Positions 1-12,199 of a stretch of DNA of 64,000 nt are shown in pieces. The stretch covers positions 11,390,001 to 11,454,000 of the forward strand of contig JAZHRO010000063.1 in NCBI GenBank assembly GCA_037157565.1, read 5' to 3'. Position numbers and translations under genes: made by a program. The notes under the pieces were generated by a model that saw nothing but the letters and a program-made list of their open reading frames with translations, was not told the DNA's origin and searched no databases. The DNA is from Thalassia testudinum (taxonomy: Eukaryota > Streptophyta > Magnoliopsida > Alismatales > Hydrocharitaceae). Each line of letters starts with the position of its first letter. The stretch's first letter is position 1.

Positions 1-1962
1 TTAAATTAAATATTTAAGATAATTTAATATATATATAACTTTACTGTATATTTATATATTAATTTATTTAACTTAAATGTATATTATCCTAAGTAATTAT
101 AAAAACCTATGTATATGTCTATAACCATAATTAATACTATATGTACATATTTAATTCATTAATATATAGTGTATGATACTTGTAAATTAATTTAATTATG
201 TAATTATTGTATGTAATTAAGTTATTAAGTTAATTAGGTAAATTATTAACTTAAAATAAAATAAATGAGTAAATTAAGTTAATACTAAAGTAATTTATCA
301 GGTACTCTTGTATAGTATTATTTTAAGTATGTTTGACCTATTTATACCGTATTTGTATCATATTACAATATTTATAACTTAAATATGTACATATCTATTT
401 AAAATGTGCATATAAATGTATATAAATTAAAATAAAGACTCTAAAATAAATTAAAAATGTGTAATAAATAATTTATTATATTAATTAACTCTGGATAAGG
501 TCAATTACATGATTAATTTATCAATTTATACTTTAATTAAAAAATTAAACCTTAATTTAACATGTATAAATCCCTAACTTTAACTAATTTTTATATATAA
601 TTAAATAACTTATAATCCTAAATTAATTATACAATTAAGTAGTCCTATATAAGGGCTTTCTAAATATGTAATTTAATTGGAAAATGAAATTTATTTGAGC
701 ACTCAAATCGAGGGCCAAAATCCCCAATTCAGAATGTTGCAGCACGCTCAATTGAGCACAATGTTAAACCTACATCGTGTGTAGAAGCGTCGTTGCGGTA
801 TAAGAGGAATTTACGTCGACGACTGCTCAGTCATCAGCACTCGGCCCACCTTACCACCTTTATCCCTCCTCTCTCTAAGCATACTGATATAAGCATATAT
901 TGGAACAATGCTAGGCTAGGGTCCTGTGCACTATGCTGGGCTGATATTGGGCCTGAAATAAATTGAAATAAAACGTACATTAAAGAAACTAAGGTCTGCC
1001 TAGTAGTGGTCTGGTCCCACCCCTATGAGGTGCTGTGTATCCCACGAAAGGTTGGCCTACGCATTAAAAACCCAATTTTTGGGTGAGTGAATAGTAAACC
1101 AGCACTGTGTGTGAGAGAGATGTTCGAAAAATTCTAAGTGTCGAAGAGGGAAAGGAGAGAGTGAAGAAATTGACTGTGTTAGAGTGACTTAGTGTGTTAG
1201 CGTGAGTGTGTGTACAGTGAGTCTACATGTACAATATGTATATGCATGTGTATATGTATACATATATGTATAGTATAATATAATAGTAAATGTATATATA
1301 TAATAAATAAGATACATGTATATAATGTATACATATATATATGTAATATATATGTGTGTGTATATAATAAATATAAATAGAATAATAGAGTAATGTTCGA
1401 GCCTTATATATATATAAATAAGACAGTAAGACTTTAGTGACAAATATATTCATCACTGTAAATATGTATATATGTTAATAAACATAACCTTTTGGCCTTA
1501 TGTTGTGTTTATATTTTACTAAGGTCTATATTGACATATAATTATGTTACTGTATATATAGTATATGTTACTAAAGATATTAGTATGTGTTAACATAACT
1601 TAATATAGTACATATTAGTAACTATTTTTGTACCTATACTTAAGTATTATTTAGAGTAGTTGTATATAATTAACATAGTGTAGTTACACATAGTTTTAAT
1701 GCCTGTTTAGTGGTAAATTTGTTTAAGGCATTATAGTGCTTATTAATTGATTCTTGGGTACATAATCAACCAATTCATTCATTATTTGATTCATTGAATC
1801 ATATTGTAAATAAGATTGACATTTTTAGAGTAAAAGAATATTTTTGGATATAGAGAGCAATGTATATCAATAACTGTCTCCTAGTGAATGATCTAGAATA
1901 AACCAGTAAAAATTAAGTAAATCAATAAAATGGTGCAACATCTGTTTTCATTGTGACAAATA
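1..1962. other. AT-rich DNA without recognisable gene
   Basis: About the first 660 bases are almost entirely A and T, with runs such as TTAATTAA and TATATATA. Bases 660-1200 are more balanced and end in a GT/GA-rich stretch (1100-1220). Short reading frames near 1190-1460 only reflect TA/TG repeats. I see no protein family, RNA gene or transposon end here apart from the possible CACTA terminus that starts at 1963. Confidence 0.7.
1240..1400. repeat. TA/TG microsatellite
   Basis: An imperfect run of TATA, TATG and TGTG units (for example TATATATATGTAATATATATG near 1333). It creates spurious open frames rich in Tyr and Ile on the minus strand. Simple-sequence DNA with no assigned role. Confidence 0.75.
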
Positions 1963-1990
1963 TACTACAACAAAGACACTTAAAACAATG
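1963..1990 (+). repeat. Possible left terminus of a CACTA transposon
   Basis: The sequence TACTACAACAAAGA matches the CACTA consensus end CACTACAACAAAAA except for the first base and one internal base. The inverse end ...TTTTTGTTGTAGTG sits at 10247-10260, so 1963-10260 could be one CACTA element with element A nested inside. The 3-bp flanks (ATA on the left, AGC on the right) do not match, so this pairing is weak. Confidence 0.25.
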
Positions 1991-1999
1991 TTTTTATTG

Positions 2000-4167
2000 C
2001 AACACGATTATCGAGCGCATCAAAGGGAGCGATCAAAGGTGGTGTCATTGATGACAACAGAAATGAATGGTGTGCCTGAGTCCTTTTTCTTGAGAGGCAG
2101 CTTTCTTTGTAAAACTAAGCTGACTGTCTCGGAAAGGACCACCTATCCTAGATTCTTGGCCTGCCGCTTTGGAGTACATATTTCTTTTAAAAATTTAACG
2201 TAGGCAAGGATGTACTTGATGGCATCTACGAGGGGGATGTGTATCTCAACTTGCCTAAATAAGTCCATAAGATCTTGGTGAGAGGGCTTAGATTTCTTTT
2301 TCTTTGAAGGAATGGAGTGCAGTGCTTGAGGGAAAGGAATATGATTTGGATCTTGTGATGTTTGGGTGTCTTCGTCTTCTTCTTGAGTGGGGAGGTGAGT
2401 GTGAATTTGCATAGGAATAATGTGAGTTTCATCAGGTTGTTGTGAAGGCATGGGATCAGTGGTGGTTTTCCCACTCCTCAATGTTACTGCATTTGCAGTT
2501 GGATTACTCTTGGGAGGAGGTTGAGGGGCCTGTTGTTGTGGAAAACCTGATGGCTGCTCAGGTACAGAGTTAATGGGAGGTTGGTTATGGTGGTTTGGAG
2601 TTTGATTGCTGCCTTGATAACGGTTCCTTTGATTATTAGGGTTGGGCTTGGGCTGGGAAGGTAAATATCCTCAAGGTCTCTGAGTCGAAGTAACCCTAAT
2701 TTAATTATTTAGGTTTGTAACAACATAGGTTACTTCCAATATTTGATTTTGCATTTCCTACAAGGTTTTCATAACCTAGGCATTGATGTCTTCTTGAGAT
2801 GGCCCAAGTTGATAAGAAGTTTGATTTGACCCACACCCTCCAAACGGGTTTGGTTTTTGGGAGGGAACTGGGTTGGTCCAGGAGTGAGTCGAGTAGTTCC
2901 TCTAGTTAGAGGAATTTCTAAATTGCTCCTTGAGGGTGGAGATATTTTCAGTAGGGTTGAGATTTGGATATGTGTAGGACCCCGGTGAACCATAAAAGGC
3001 CTCAGAATATTGATTATACTCAGCAAGGGAAATATTCAAATAATGCAAATTTTTTCTCTTTAGGATGTTAGGCAGGGTTAGATGTGGAGCTTGTGGAGCC
3101 TGGGCGGGTGTGATAAGTCTTTCATCCATTTTTTTACTAATTTAATTGCATCTAGTCGAGTCGGTAAGCAATCATTTGGATATCGTTTTGGGTAACGGGG
3201 ATAGATTGAGTGCCTATCTCATGAATACTGAACTGCAGGTTGTTCATGGAAGCATGATGAAAGGAGTTTTCACTCATTTCCTCAAATAATTCATAGGAAC
3301 TTTCGGCATCCTTATTTAAGAAGTTTCTGCCACACGAGGCGTCGACGAAATGCCGAAGTTGATCTTCTAATCCATGGTAGAAGATCTGCACGAGCTACCA
3401 TAAGGGAACCTCGTGGTGCGAGAAACTTCTTAAAAGATCTTGGAAACATTCCCAAGCATCATGTAAAGTCTCACTAGATTTTTGTTGGAAGGTCGTAATA
3501 GATCTTCGCAGGAAATTGGTATGAACTATGAGGAAGAATTTTTTCAAGAAAGTGCTTTTCAGCTAAGGCCATGTTGTAATGGGTCTACTGATGGTTCTAA
3601 ACCAATAAGTGGCCTTATCCTTGAGAGAGAATGGGAATAGCCACATCAGCCATAGACCTTCTCAGACATTGCTGGAACGAGTTGTTTATGCGAGGAAAGT
3701 TCCTCAAGGTGGCTGAATGGGTCTTCCCTAAGAAGGGCATGGAAGTGCTTAATCAGGTTTAGAATGGTGGGTTTGATTTCAAAGCCCTCGTCTGGAATGA
3801 CCACTCCTGATCTATCCTCATAATTGGAAGGATCATAGAAATTCTTAAGAGGAATGATAGGCTGCTGACGGGGTGGCAGGTTTTGCCCTTGGTTGGCTAG
3901 ATTCGTTACAGTCCTAGCCTACTGTTGTTAGTTTGCTTGTAGTTGAGCCAGCTGCTCAACCATCATAGTGAAGAGATTAGGCGGGGGGGCTTGATGTTGT
4001 TATTGTGGCATCTCAACATTAGGTAGTTCCAGGTTGGGAAAGTTAGGGATGGGTAAGTCAAAGTTGGAGGGGTTAGTTTGTGGGTTAGAGGCAGGATTAG
4101 AAGCGAGGTTAGACGGATTTTGTGGTTGAGAGGTGGAAGTGGTAGTGGACCTATTTTGGTTTTCCAT
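2000..4167 (-). pseudogene. Decayed gag with start of protease (element A)
   Basis: Gag is the structural polyprotein that packages the retrotransposon RNA in cytoplasmic particles. The start I chose is the ATG at 4167 (MENQNRS..., Asn/Pro/Ser-rich N-terminus). It continues in shifting frames: a capsid-like stretch around 3152-3391 with FYHGLEDQLRHFVDA and EEMSENS (compare the Athila pattern FYxGL...LxxxAxG...EExAxN), then the C-terminal gag signature at 2143-2260 (LMDLFRQVEIHIPLVDAIKY...LKEICTPKR). Downstream, LQRKLPLKKKDSGTPF and FDRSL match the stretch just before the Athila protease active site, but the DLGA motif is missing because the sequence ends there. At least three frame changes and several stops. 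No zinc knuckle was found. Confidence 0.75.
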
Positions 4168-5835
4168 TTTTGATGAATGCAAAGAAGAGGATCTTTTTGT
4201 GCAGGGGGCAGAATCAAGTGATCCCTCCAAGTGTGTAGTTTGGGACCGCCACCCATGCATACAATGGAAGAAATAGGGAGGAGAGGAGGGAGAGATGAGA
4301 AAAAATGTGCAATCAAGAAACAAAATTCTAAGCCTAATCGTAAGGTTGACTCCTTAAAACCTAAGACTTGGGAACCTAGAAAAATAAGAAACCACTAATT
4401 GAACCCCCTTCCCAAAATCAACCTGGCTAGACTAGAGAGGTGGATTGGGCCCAAGCATGTCCTAGGAAAATCACCAAGGGCTTGTGTAAGCCTGTACCCA
4501 TTGTTTGACTTCCCTCCTAGTCTGACACCATGTTTAATTAAGGGGATTGGGACAATTAAAGGTAATTTAAATTTCAGATATCAAGCCTAAGATGAAATGA
4601 AGTCCTTAGTCAAATGATTACGAAGTTTAATTTAGGCTTGGGAACTTATGTGCACAAAGAATGTGATGGGAGTTAATTGGGGTAATGCACGATTATTTCT
4701 TTTTTTAGTGTGTGCGAATTGGGCAGGAAGTGATGCTCAAGCCAAATCAAAAGGCTTTGCAAACAAGGATTTTTGGTTGAAGCATTTTGGGGTTTTAATC
4801 AAGATTTAATGTCTTTTAAGATTCTCCCTTGTTAATGATTCAATCAAGGTTTTGAAGTTCCACACAATAATATCAATCAAGTTGTTGTTGGTGGAGGTCA
4901 ATTCCTTTAAAATTTGATTTGACTAAGAGAGAACATTTAAAGCCCTAAAGTTGGAAAATCCTATGTATGCAGCTTCTAAATGAATCTCTTTTCAAAATCT
5001 CTTTAGGTGGTGGTCCAAACAAGACAAAAAATACTATCACCTAATAGAAAATCAAACAAGGAATCCACAAATGATTTTTTTGTGATTTTAGGAAATTTTG
5101 TGATATTTTTTTGGATTTTTTCTTTTTACTGGTGTTAAGAGTTAGAAATGATAGATTTGAGGAATTAATTCTGCAGAAACCTCAAATGGCCTCAAACATT
5201 TTTGAGAATTTTATATGATGTAGATAATTTCTCAAGGTTTCTAGAAATATAAATTTTACTCAAATTTGATGAGAAGAAAAATTAATAAAATTCATGGATA
5301 GTAAGAAAATAGTAAGGAAACAAGGTATGACCCCTATTTAGTCTGCAAATTTCTTAATTTTTTATATTTGGTAAAATTGTTTCAAATTTGGACTCAAGGT
5401 TCCTGACTTAAAGGGCCTTTCCTGGGTGAAATTTGGTGATTTTAGGAAGCTCCTAGATGCTCAAACCTAATTTTTGAGAATTAAGATAGAAGTTAGGATT
5501 TTCAAAAATCAAACTCTAGTAAGGCAAAGATGGTGAAAAAGTGAGGCAAACAAGCAACACAATGAATTTTAGGGTTCCACCACCCTTAATTTTTCTCATT
5601 TTTTATTTTTTATTATTTAAAGATTTTTTAGAGATTTTTGTTTTTGCTTTTGATGAAAGAGATGACCAAGGGTACTAACCTGAAGTAGGTGGGAAGACAA
5701 GTTCACTTGGAGTTTTCTGCTCCAAGAGAATCCAAATGCCACTCCCGCTCCTGGTTTGCACCAAACAAATCAAAACACAAAATTGGTGAAGACCTAATAA
5801 AGCAAGAGAGATAAATAATGTGACTAAGCCATGCC
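4168..5835 (-). other. Untranslated leader of element A
   Basis: This stretch lies between the PBS and the gag start on the minus strand. It is AT-rich with T and A runs and has no coding signal. Leaders of 1-2 kb are usual for Athila-type elements, and those of C, E, D and J in this window are of comparable length. Confidence 0.6.
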
Positions 5836-5853
5836 ACCCTAGCAACGACGCCA
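5836..5853 (-). other. Primer binding site of element A (degenerate)
   Basis: The minus-strand sequence matches TGGCGCCGTTGCCGGGGA, the complement of an Asp tRNA 3' end, at 14 of 18 positions, and is separated from the LTR by five bases. It fixes the orientation of the element and the inner LTR edge. Confidence 0.75.
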
Positions 5854-5858
5854 AAAAG

Positions 5859-8107
5859 TAATGCAGATTTTACGTGGTTTTATAAATGCGGGTTTTTGTC
5901 ATTAAGACGCATAAAATCAATCAACACTTAAATTTATAATTTATAGATAGTGGAGTATCTAGGGTTATCCAAGGAGTTCAAATTATTAGTCACAAAGATG
6001 GTTCTCTCTCTTGCCTCTCAAATCAACACATATTTTTGTACTTTTTGTTTTGTTGTTTTTAGGTTTCCAAAACAATCGGGTACTTGAAAGCGAAGATTAA
6101 CTAAAGCTATGCCTATCAACTACTCCTAAGTGATGGGAATGAAATCCTCTCTTCTAAACTCACCCTATGAAAGTGCACCTATGGTAATTACAAGAGAAGA
6201 ATGTGCTCTACAACTATTAAAAGCAAGAAAAACACACCAGCTATAAAACAAGAAATTGAAGGCAACAATGAAATCTTGTATTGCTAGGAAAATGTATGAC
6301 AAGTAGAGAAATGCTTATTACATGAAAATATGAAAATGCTAGCTAATACAAGAAATTGGAAAGATAAAGAAGAAGAAGGGATCCCTTGGTTGAAGTCTTG
6401 GACAACCTTGCTCCAAGTGCGGTTGCTACCACACTTAAAAAGGTTTCTCCTTGACTTCTTCTTCAAGTAGTCCTCCTTCAAATTGTCCATTAAGGTGGGT
6501 GTCAACCACCTTTCTCCTCCTCTTGCATGGCCATCCCTCTTATGTAAAGAACTCCTCCTTGCTGTGACATAAGGGAAAGGAAGATAGAGAAAGAAGGCAC
6601 CAAGGGGGCGGGTAGGTTGCCCCCTTGATCTTCTTTTCTTCTTCTTCCTTGGCCATGAGATGTAAGTGGTATAGGTAGGAAAAACTAATGGAGAATATGG
6701 CCTTAATGTGGTAGTTAGGTGGGGTATATATAGGAAAGGAGAGGGGGGTTGACGTGGCTTTTGGATGTAGGGTTAAGATTGGATTGTGGGGGTAGTTAGG
6801 TGATCCAAGGGTGGAGGTATGTTGGTGCCAAGTGAAGGGTTGGGAGAGGGGTAGTTAAGGGGAGGAACCACCCCTTGGTAGACGTCCAAGGTGGTGGTTA
6901 TCCACCTTATTTTGGTGCCAATTAGGGTAGGTTATAGAAGGGGGGTTAGGTGTAGGGTGGTGATGGATTTAAGGGGTATGTGTAGGGTTAAGATGGGAGG
7001 AATTTTGGAGGGAAAATGTAGCACAAAGGGGGGATGGTTATGGGTAGTGTTGGCACCAAAAAGAAGGTTCCCTTTGGTGGTGGTGATGGGTTGGAAAGGT
7101 GTGGGTAGGTTGGTGCCAAAAGGGATTGGGAATAGGAGAGCTTAGGTGGACTTAGGGATTGGGAATAGGGTTGGTGGAGCTAGTTAGGTGCATTTTAGGG
7201 TTAGGTTGGGATGTCATGAAAGTGGACTAGCTAAGCTAAGCTAGCTTAGCTAGTAGATGAATGGGAAAGAGGGAGGTAGAATTAGGGTTTTAGAGGAGAG
7301 GAGCTGGAGGGAGCTGCAAAGAACTGCACTATAGCTGATGTTTGCTAAAGGGAGCTGAAGTGGAGCTCAGTAGCTAGCTTAGCTTGCTAGTTCCTTGCTA
7401 GTAGCTAAGCCAATCTAATTTGAGCTGGCTTTCTTCTATTCTGAGCTGAAGTAAGTTGGGTCTAGTCTTCCCGGAGATTACATAGATAGCTGGAGTAGCT
7501 AGCTTAGGTCAAGTAGCTTAGTTCAACTAAGTTGAGCTGTGTTGAGCCTCCGGGAGGTGGACTTGAGTTGGCCTAAGTTGGTTGATGACTTCTTCAATTG
7601 ATTAGGTCTAGCTAGTTGATGGTAGTAGTTAGTCCTAGTCAGGTTGAGCTTCCAGTGAACTGTTCTGAGCTGGAGGAGCTGGAATGGAGTTGGAATCAAC
7701 TGTCATGTGCTAGTTTGAGCTACCATCCAGATGAGGTGAGTTGAATGGAGTTGAGGTGAACTAGCTTGAGCTACCATTCAGTAGAGATGAGTTGAATGGT
7801 GCTAAGGATGAGTTGATCCAGCTAAAATGAGCTAGGATCCAGCTGGGATGAGTTGGATCCAGCTAATATCTAACCGATAGGTGCTTCTCCTTCATCTTCT
7901 GCCTTCCTGAGTGCCAAGGTATGTGGGATCTGACTTTCTACCTATCCCTGACACTTAGATAAATACATCAAAAGCACAAATAAAATGCGATGCATGCCTA
8001 ACCTAGGTGAATGCCTAAATGTAGCCCAAAAACTCGTTTGCGGAGTTAAAACCCTAAGAGCTAGATCTATTTAAGGCATAAGAATGATGATAAACTAGCG
8101 TTTATCA
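5859..8107 (-). repeat. 5' LTR of element A (family A, about 2.25 kb)
   Basis: The plus-strand view starts TAATGCAGATTTT and ends GCGTTTATCA. It aligns along its length with the solo LTR at 52586-54870, which starts TGATAGCGATTTT. The inner edge has decayed from TG to TA. A minus-strand TATA box (TATATATA) lies at 6725-6732. The LTR holds TTGGTGCCAA repeats near 6820-7120 and an AGCT-rich stretch at 7200-7870. No coding frame is shared with the second copy, so the short open frames in it are not genes. Confidence 0.8.
7200..7870. repeat. AGCT/GAGCTGG-rich low-complexity tract inside LTR A
   Basis: Dense imperfect copies of AGCTAGCTTAGCT and GAGCTGGATGAG-like words on a 6-12 base scale. The same tract occurs at 53930-54640 in the solo LTR of this family, so it is an inherited part of the LTR (U3 side on the minus strand) and not a local expansion. 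Confidence 0.7.
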
Positions 8108-8985
8108 CTTACCTAATATTTGTATGTATGGAACTACAATTTACAAACCATTTTTCTATACTAAGCAAAGTTGCAAAATCCAAGTGTAACTACTTAATCT
8201 ACTTGCCCCATTTTTCTTTTTTTTTGATATTAAATTGGGATGCATTTTGAAATTCTAAATATATTGTTCTATTCCATTCTAAGTTTTGAGAATTAATACT
8301 TCCATTTGATTATTATATTGATGTTTCTATTCAAACATGTCACTGAAAAAGGGTGCTTTTTGGTTTACTTTCCTTTTTTTTTTGTAAACAGGGTGTTAGT
8401 ATAAGTTTAGAATATGAGTAAATTTCAAACTTGCTATATATTTGTGTCGTAGCTTTTTGTATTGGCCCTAAACTTTTATATAAATTTTGTAAATAGAATG
8501 TAATATTTTGGAGGACCCTTATACTTAGAAAATAGCATATGTTTTGATGCTTTCTCTTCTGCTCTATTTTGCTTGGTGGTGAGGTGTGCCTGTTTTGTGG
8601 ATATATATTTTTATGCTTTTAGTGGTGGTGAATGTGATTTTGGGTTGTACCCACCTTATTTTATTTATATTGTTGCATATGTCTTTATAAGTACAGGATA
8701 TTTTGAGAAAAACATGATAAAATAAGGGAACTTCTGTCGAATTTTCTACAGAATTTGGCCCCTTAACTAATAAAATTTTCCTACATAAATGGAAAGAGGC
8801 ATCATTGCACAATACTCGACAAAAATGAAAAGTTATATGATCAAATCACACTTTAACAAAACCGGGTTTTGGTTATAGTTAAAAATTATGATCAAAAGCC
8901 TAAAAATCATCATTAGATTTATGTTGGAAAAAAAAAGATATACATCAAATAAATTTCCACATAATTAGGCACTTCTAATATTCTA
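8108..8985. other. AT-rich DNA, unassigned
   Basis: This stretch lies between the LTR of element A and the presumed CACTA coding remnants. T-runs are frequent. I find no supported gene; the 82-codon minus-strand frame at 8564-8812 has no recognisable motif. It may be interior CACTA sequence. Confidence 0.5.
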
Positions 8986-10260
8986 AAATGTTAAATGATG
9001 GTAGGAGGAGCTGCCATTAGTTTCACCTATGTATGGGTTTATGTTAAAGTTACCATCGACGAGGAAGAGATGTCAATTAGGTCATATGGAAAATATGAAG
9101 TTTTAGGAGACACAATTGGAGCTATCATTTCATGGCTTATGTTGTTTGTTGCTTCGCGATAGACATTGTGACAAAATCATTTTAAATCATGGTATGTAAG
9201 TGTAATTTTTTCTTTACATAATGTATCTCATATTTGTTTTCTTACATAATTTTTCCTTTTTTCAGGATCTCTTCAAGTTGTAGATAGAAGATGCACTTCA
9301 ATCTTTGACAAAAGTTTTTTAATGTGCTTTTTTTATTAGTCAAAATAGGTTTTTTAGGCTTTTTTTGCTTTATGTTGGACATGTATCTTATTTGATTATG
9401 ATATATTATAACTTATGAAATTTCTTTCTTTTGGCAAAAGGTCATTCATTGATGAATAAATATTATTATGATTGACATGTGTCATTCTATATGCTTCCTC
9501 TTCCTTACTACCATTGACTTGTTGTAAAAGTATGCAGATGCCTTAGATCCCTTAGCACTTTTTAGTTATTTGATTTTAAAATTAAAATACTTATTTTATT
9601 ATAATAGATCTTTGGATCATTTCATTATTTAAATATTTATTCATTTCAATTTAGGAGTCATTTAAATAATAATATATACATCATAATCAAAATTGATGTA
9701 AAACTTTAATAATAGTCCCTAAAATATAACATTCGACAACAGTGCAAGTTAATTAACTAACTATATATATAAGATAATGATTTTATTGGAAATAAAATTA
9801 GGACATTAAATAAAAGGTTTATCAGCTAAAATTAGTAATAGATTTTATTATCCTTAAATAACCTCCATTAGTGACATCAAAGTTTGTTACAATAAGAATT
9901 AAAAGAATTGTGAGATTAATTAGCGGCAAAAAGTGATTGCTTCTAAAGCATCTTATATCGTCAATTCATTGTGGCGATTATTTTTGTCGCTATTTTTTCT
10001 TGATAATGACGTTGATTGTAGCAATAAAAAGATAACTGTTAAAAGTAGCATTTAGCAATGAAAATATGGACAAAAATAATCATCGTTAAATATTCAAAAA
10101 TTTCCAATGATCTATAATTGTTAATAAATCTTTAGCGATGCTAATTATACCAATGGGTAAGTGACGAATCCAAAAAGTGTCGGTAAATATTTACAGTGAC
10201 AAATAGTTATGCTTTACTGACACATTTCTTTTGTCGACACAAACTATTTTTGTTGTAGTG
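8986..10260 (+). mobile_element. 3' part of a CACTA (En/Spm) DNA transposon
   Basis: The right end reads TTTTTGTTGTAGTG up to 10260, the inverse complement of the canonical CACTACAACAAAAA terminus. About 350 bases inside it lie repeated GCGACAAA/GTCGCTA-type words (9920-10200), like CACTA subterminal repeats. Around 9000-9190 a plus-strand frame encodes VTIDEEEMSIRSYGKYEVLG followed by DTIGAIISW, which resembles a conserved domain of plant CACTA-encoded proteins (DUF8039-like; family recalled, not searched). It is followed by a plausible intron (GT at 9191, AG near 9265). No intact protein remains. The left terminus is uncertain. Confidence 0.5.
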
Positions 10261-11645
10261 AGCAATAATAGCAACATCAGCATGATGGAATGGAGGAGGG
10301 ACATCAGACACAACAACAAAGAGATGAGCAACAACAGCAACAAGATGAAATGGAGGGGCACGAGAGATAACTGCATAGAGATGAGCAACAACAGCAGCAA
10401 CCTGATGGAATGCACGAGGAGCATCAGAACCAAGAGGAGAGAGATAGCGAACAAAAGTAGCAGCAGCAAATAATGGAGGGCAAGGAGCAACATGAAACAA
10501 TTCGCATGGCATGGAGGAGAGGCAACAACACCAGCAGATCGAGGTTCTAGTTACATATCACCGGTGCAAATATATGTTATCACCGATGATAACACATTTT
10601 GCATCAATGCATTTCAGTTAAAACAAATACTTATTTCCTTTTTTATCTAAAACAGAATGAAGAAAATGTTGAAAACATGGAGGACCAAAAAGAAGATCCA
10701 AGGGAAGAAGAGCCCAAAAAACTAGAACAAGGGCCCCCAAAAAAAGAACCAACAAAGAGAGTATTCAGGAGAATAAAAAATTTGGATCCAACTCTCTTCA
10801 AGTGAGTTAATGAGTCAGAAAAAACACTTCTTACAAGATTAACAGAGCAAAGAAAGACAAAACATCAAAATTCATGGAGAAAGGGGAAATATTTTGTTGA
10901 AAGAGTACAATTGCAAGAAGTGTTGCAAACAAGCAGATTCATCGAAAGCAATGTAAGCTAAAAGAACATCTTATTTATATGCATTTGTGATAATTTATCT
11001 CGCTAACATGTTATCACAAAATTGCAGGTCATACATGTCATTGTAGAAATCATCAAAGAGAAAATAGAAAATGAAGGGGTATTTTCAAGGACCCTCACCT
11101 TCGACACAAACTTTTTTACTTATATAGGGTACAATAACAAGGATGAAATAGATGGATACTTTGAAAGAGGTACTCCTTCTTTAAGTCATTGTACAAAGAT
11201 AGTAGTACCAGTTAACACTGATGATGCTGGCCAGTGGACACTTGTGGCTGTCAACCTAGAGGAGAAAAAGATGACAAAATATGATAGCTATATTGGATAC
11301 TACCTAGAGCACACTAACAGAGATGCCAACAAACTGTTAAGAACCATTTTTTACGTATGTAACAGAGTAAATAATATAATACTAACTAGAGGAAAATATT
11401 TTCTCTTTTAGTTTGAAGTGATAAAAGAACAACTGTACAAAAGATTCGCCATCGATAAAGAAGGATGGCAAGAATAATACAAACTTAATGCACCACAATA
11501 AGGAATGGCAAACAAAGACTACGACATGTTTGTAGTCAGATGAATAGAGTGCTTGCTTCGTTTGTTGGATCCAATTGAATCCACAAGGAACGAAGACATT
11601 CACAAGTATAAGGCATATTACATAGTAATGATATTAACTGATAGG
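10261..11645 (+). pseudogene. Decayed Ulp1-like cysteine protease (C48) gene of a MULE
   Basis: Ulp1/C48 domains cleave SUMO-like conjugates and are often carried by plant Mutator-like transposons. The gene starts with a degenerate Gln/Glu-rich repeat coding stretch (10261-10530, CAACAGCAACAAGATGAAATGG-type units) that contains stops. Next come a Lys/Glu/Pro-rich exon (about 10655-10952), an intron 10953-11027 (GTAAGC...TTGCAG), the protease exon (11028-11354), an intron 11355-11411 (GTATGT...TTTTAG) and a last exon. The core VVPVNTDDAGQWTLVAV...YDSY matches the C48 His-Trp...Asp region, but the catalytic His is Gln (codon 11232-11234). The DCG motif reads DMF, so the Cys is Met (11526-11528), and stops occur in the last exon. 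It converges on the FAR1-like transposase. Confidence 0.65.
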
Positions 11646-11779
11646 AATGCATATGAAGATTTGATATAAGTTTGTAAACATTTTGGATGAACTATGTTTT
11701 GTAAAATTTAGGTAAATATGTTCTTTTTGTGTTTCAATATGATTTGTGTGATTAATGGTTGATTCTCATTCACATAACA

Positions 11780-12130
11780 ACTGTAGGAAAGAAATATCAT
11801 CGATGCAATATATCATATCACCGGTGTAATATTGGATATCGGCAGTGCAACCTAAAACACTTCTCTGAAATTTATTATCACCGGTGCAATATATATTATC
11901 ACCGATGCACTATATGTTATACCACCAGTGTGATATATATTATCACCAGTGCAAACTCAAAACACCTCTGAACATTGACTACTGGATATCACTGGTGCAA
12001 TATATGTTATCACTGGTATAATATATGTTATCACCGATGCAATATATTTTATCACCGATGGAATATACATCATTAACCGTATAAGCTGTGTTATCACCGG
12101 TGCAAAGTTTATTATCACTGATGATATCTT
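11780..12130. repeat. 21-bp tandem array with CACCGGTGCAA core
   Basis: About ten imperfect copies of a 21-base unit (TTATCACCGGTGCAATATATG) lie in the spacer between the two convergent MULE genes. Substitutions are mainly in the CCGG core (CACCGATG, CACCAGTG, CACTGGTG). Related units occur near 10555-10600 and 39000-39290 in the same MULE. Reading frames through the array give repetitive YHRCNI peptides and are not genes. Confidence 0.8.
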
Positions 12131-12199
12131 ACTAAAATCAACACATACAAAAAAAACCAATGTATTACAATGAAAAGTTTTTTGATGTATCTATAATCA

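Larger units (their letters stand above)
2000..8107 (-). mobile_element. Element A: truncated Ty3-gypsy (Athila-like) retrotransposon
   Basis: Read on the minus strand the order is 5' LTR (8107 to 5859), a degenerate Asp-tRNA-type PBS, a leader of about 1.7 kb, gag starting at 4167, and the start of protease, which breaks off near 2000-2030. RT, RNase H, integrase and the 3' LTR are absent, so the element is truncated on its 3' side. Its LTR family is seen again as the solo LTR at 52586-54870. The left breakpoint lies next to a possible CACTA terminus. Stops and frameshifts in gag show it is dead. Confidence 0.8.

Noticed and set aside
1189..1456. Two overlapping minus-strand frames of 77-84 codons
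   Set aside because: They are produced by TA/TG simple repeats and show only Tyr/Ile/Thr low complexity.
6891..7145. 84-codon plus frame in LTR A
   Set aside because: G-rich LTR sequence; the frame is not kept in the second copy near 53600.
8564..8812. 82-codon minus frame
   Set aside because: AT-rich region, no family resemblance, no supporting context.
10191..10512. Leu-rich minus-strand frames over the Gln-coding repeats
   Set aside because: Shadow of the CAACAGCAA repeat coding Gln/Glu on the plus strand.
11780..12130. CRISPR-like array
   Set aside because: Units are directly tandem at 21 bp without unique spacers, in eukaryotic DNA.
11759..12160. Repetitive proteins with YHRCNI or SVI/PVI units
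   Set aside because: They are translations of the 21-bp DNA array.
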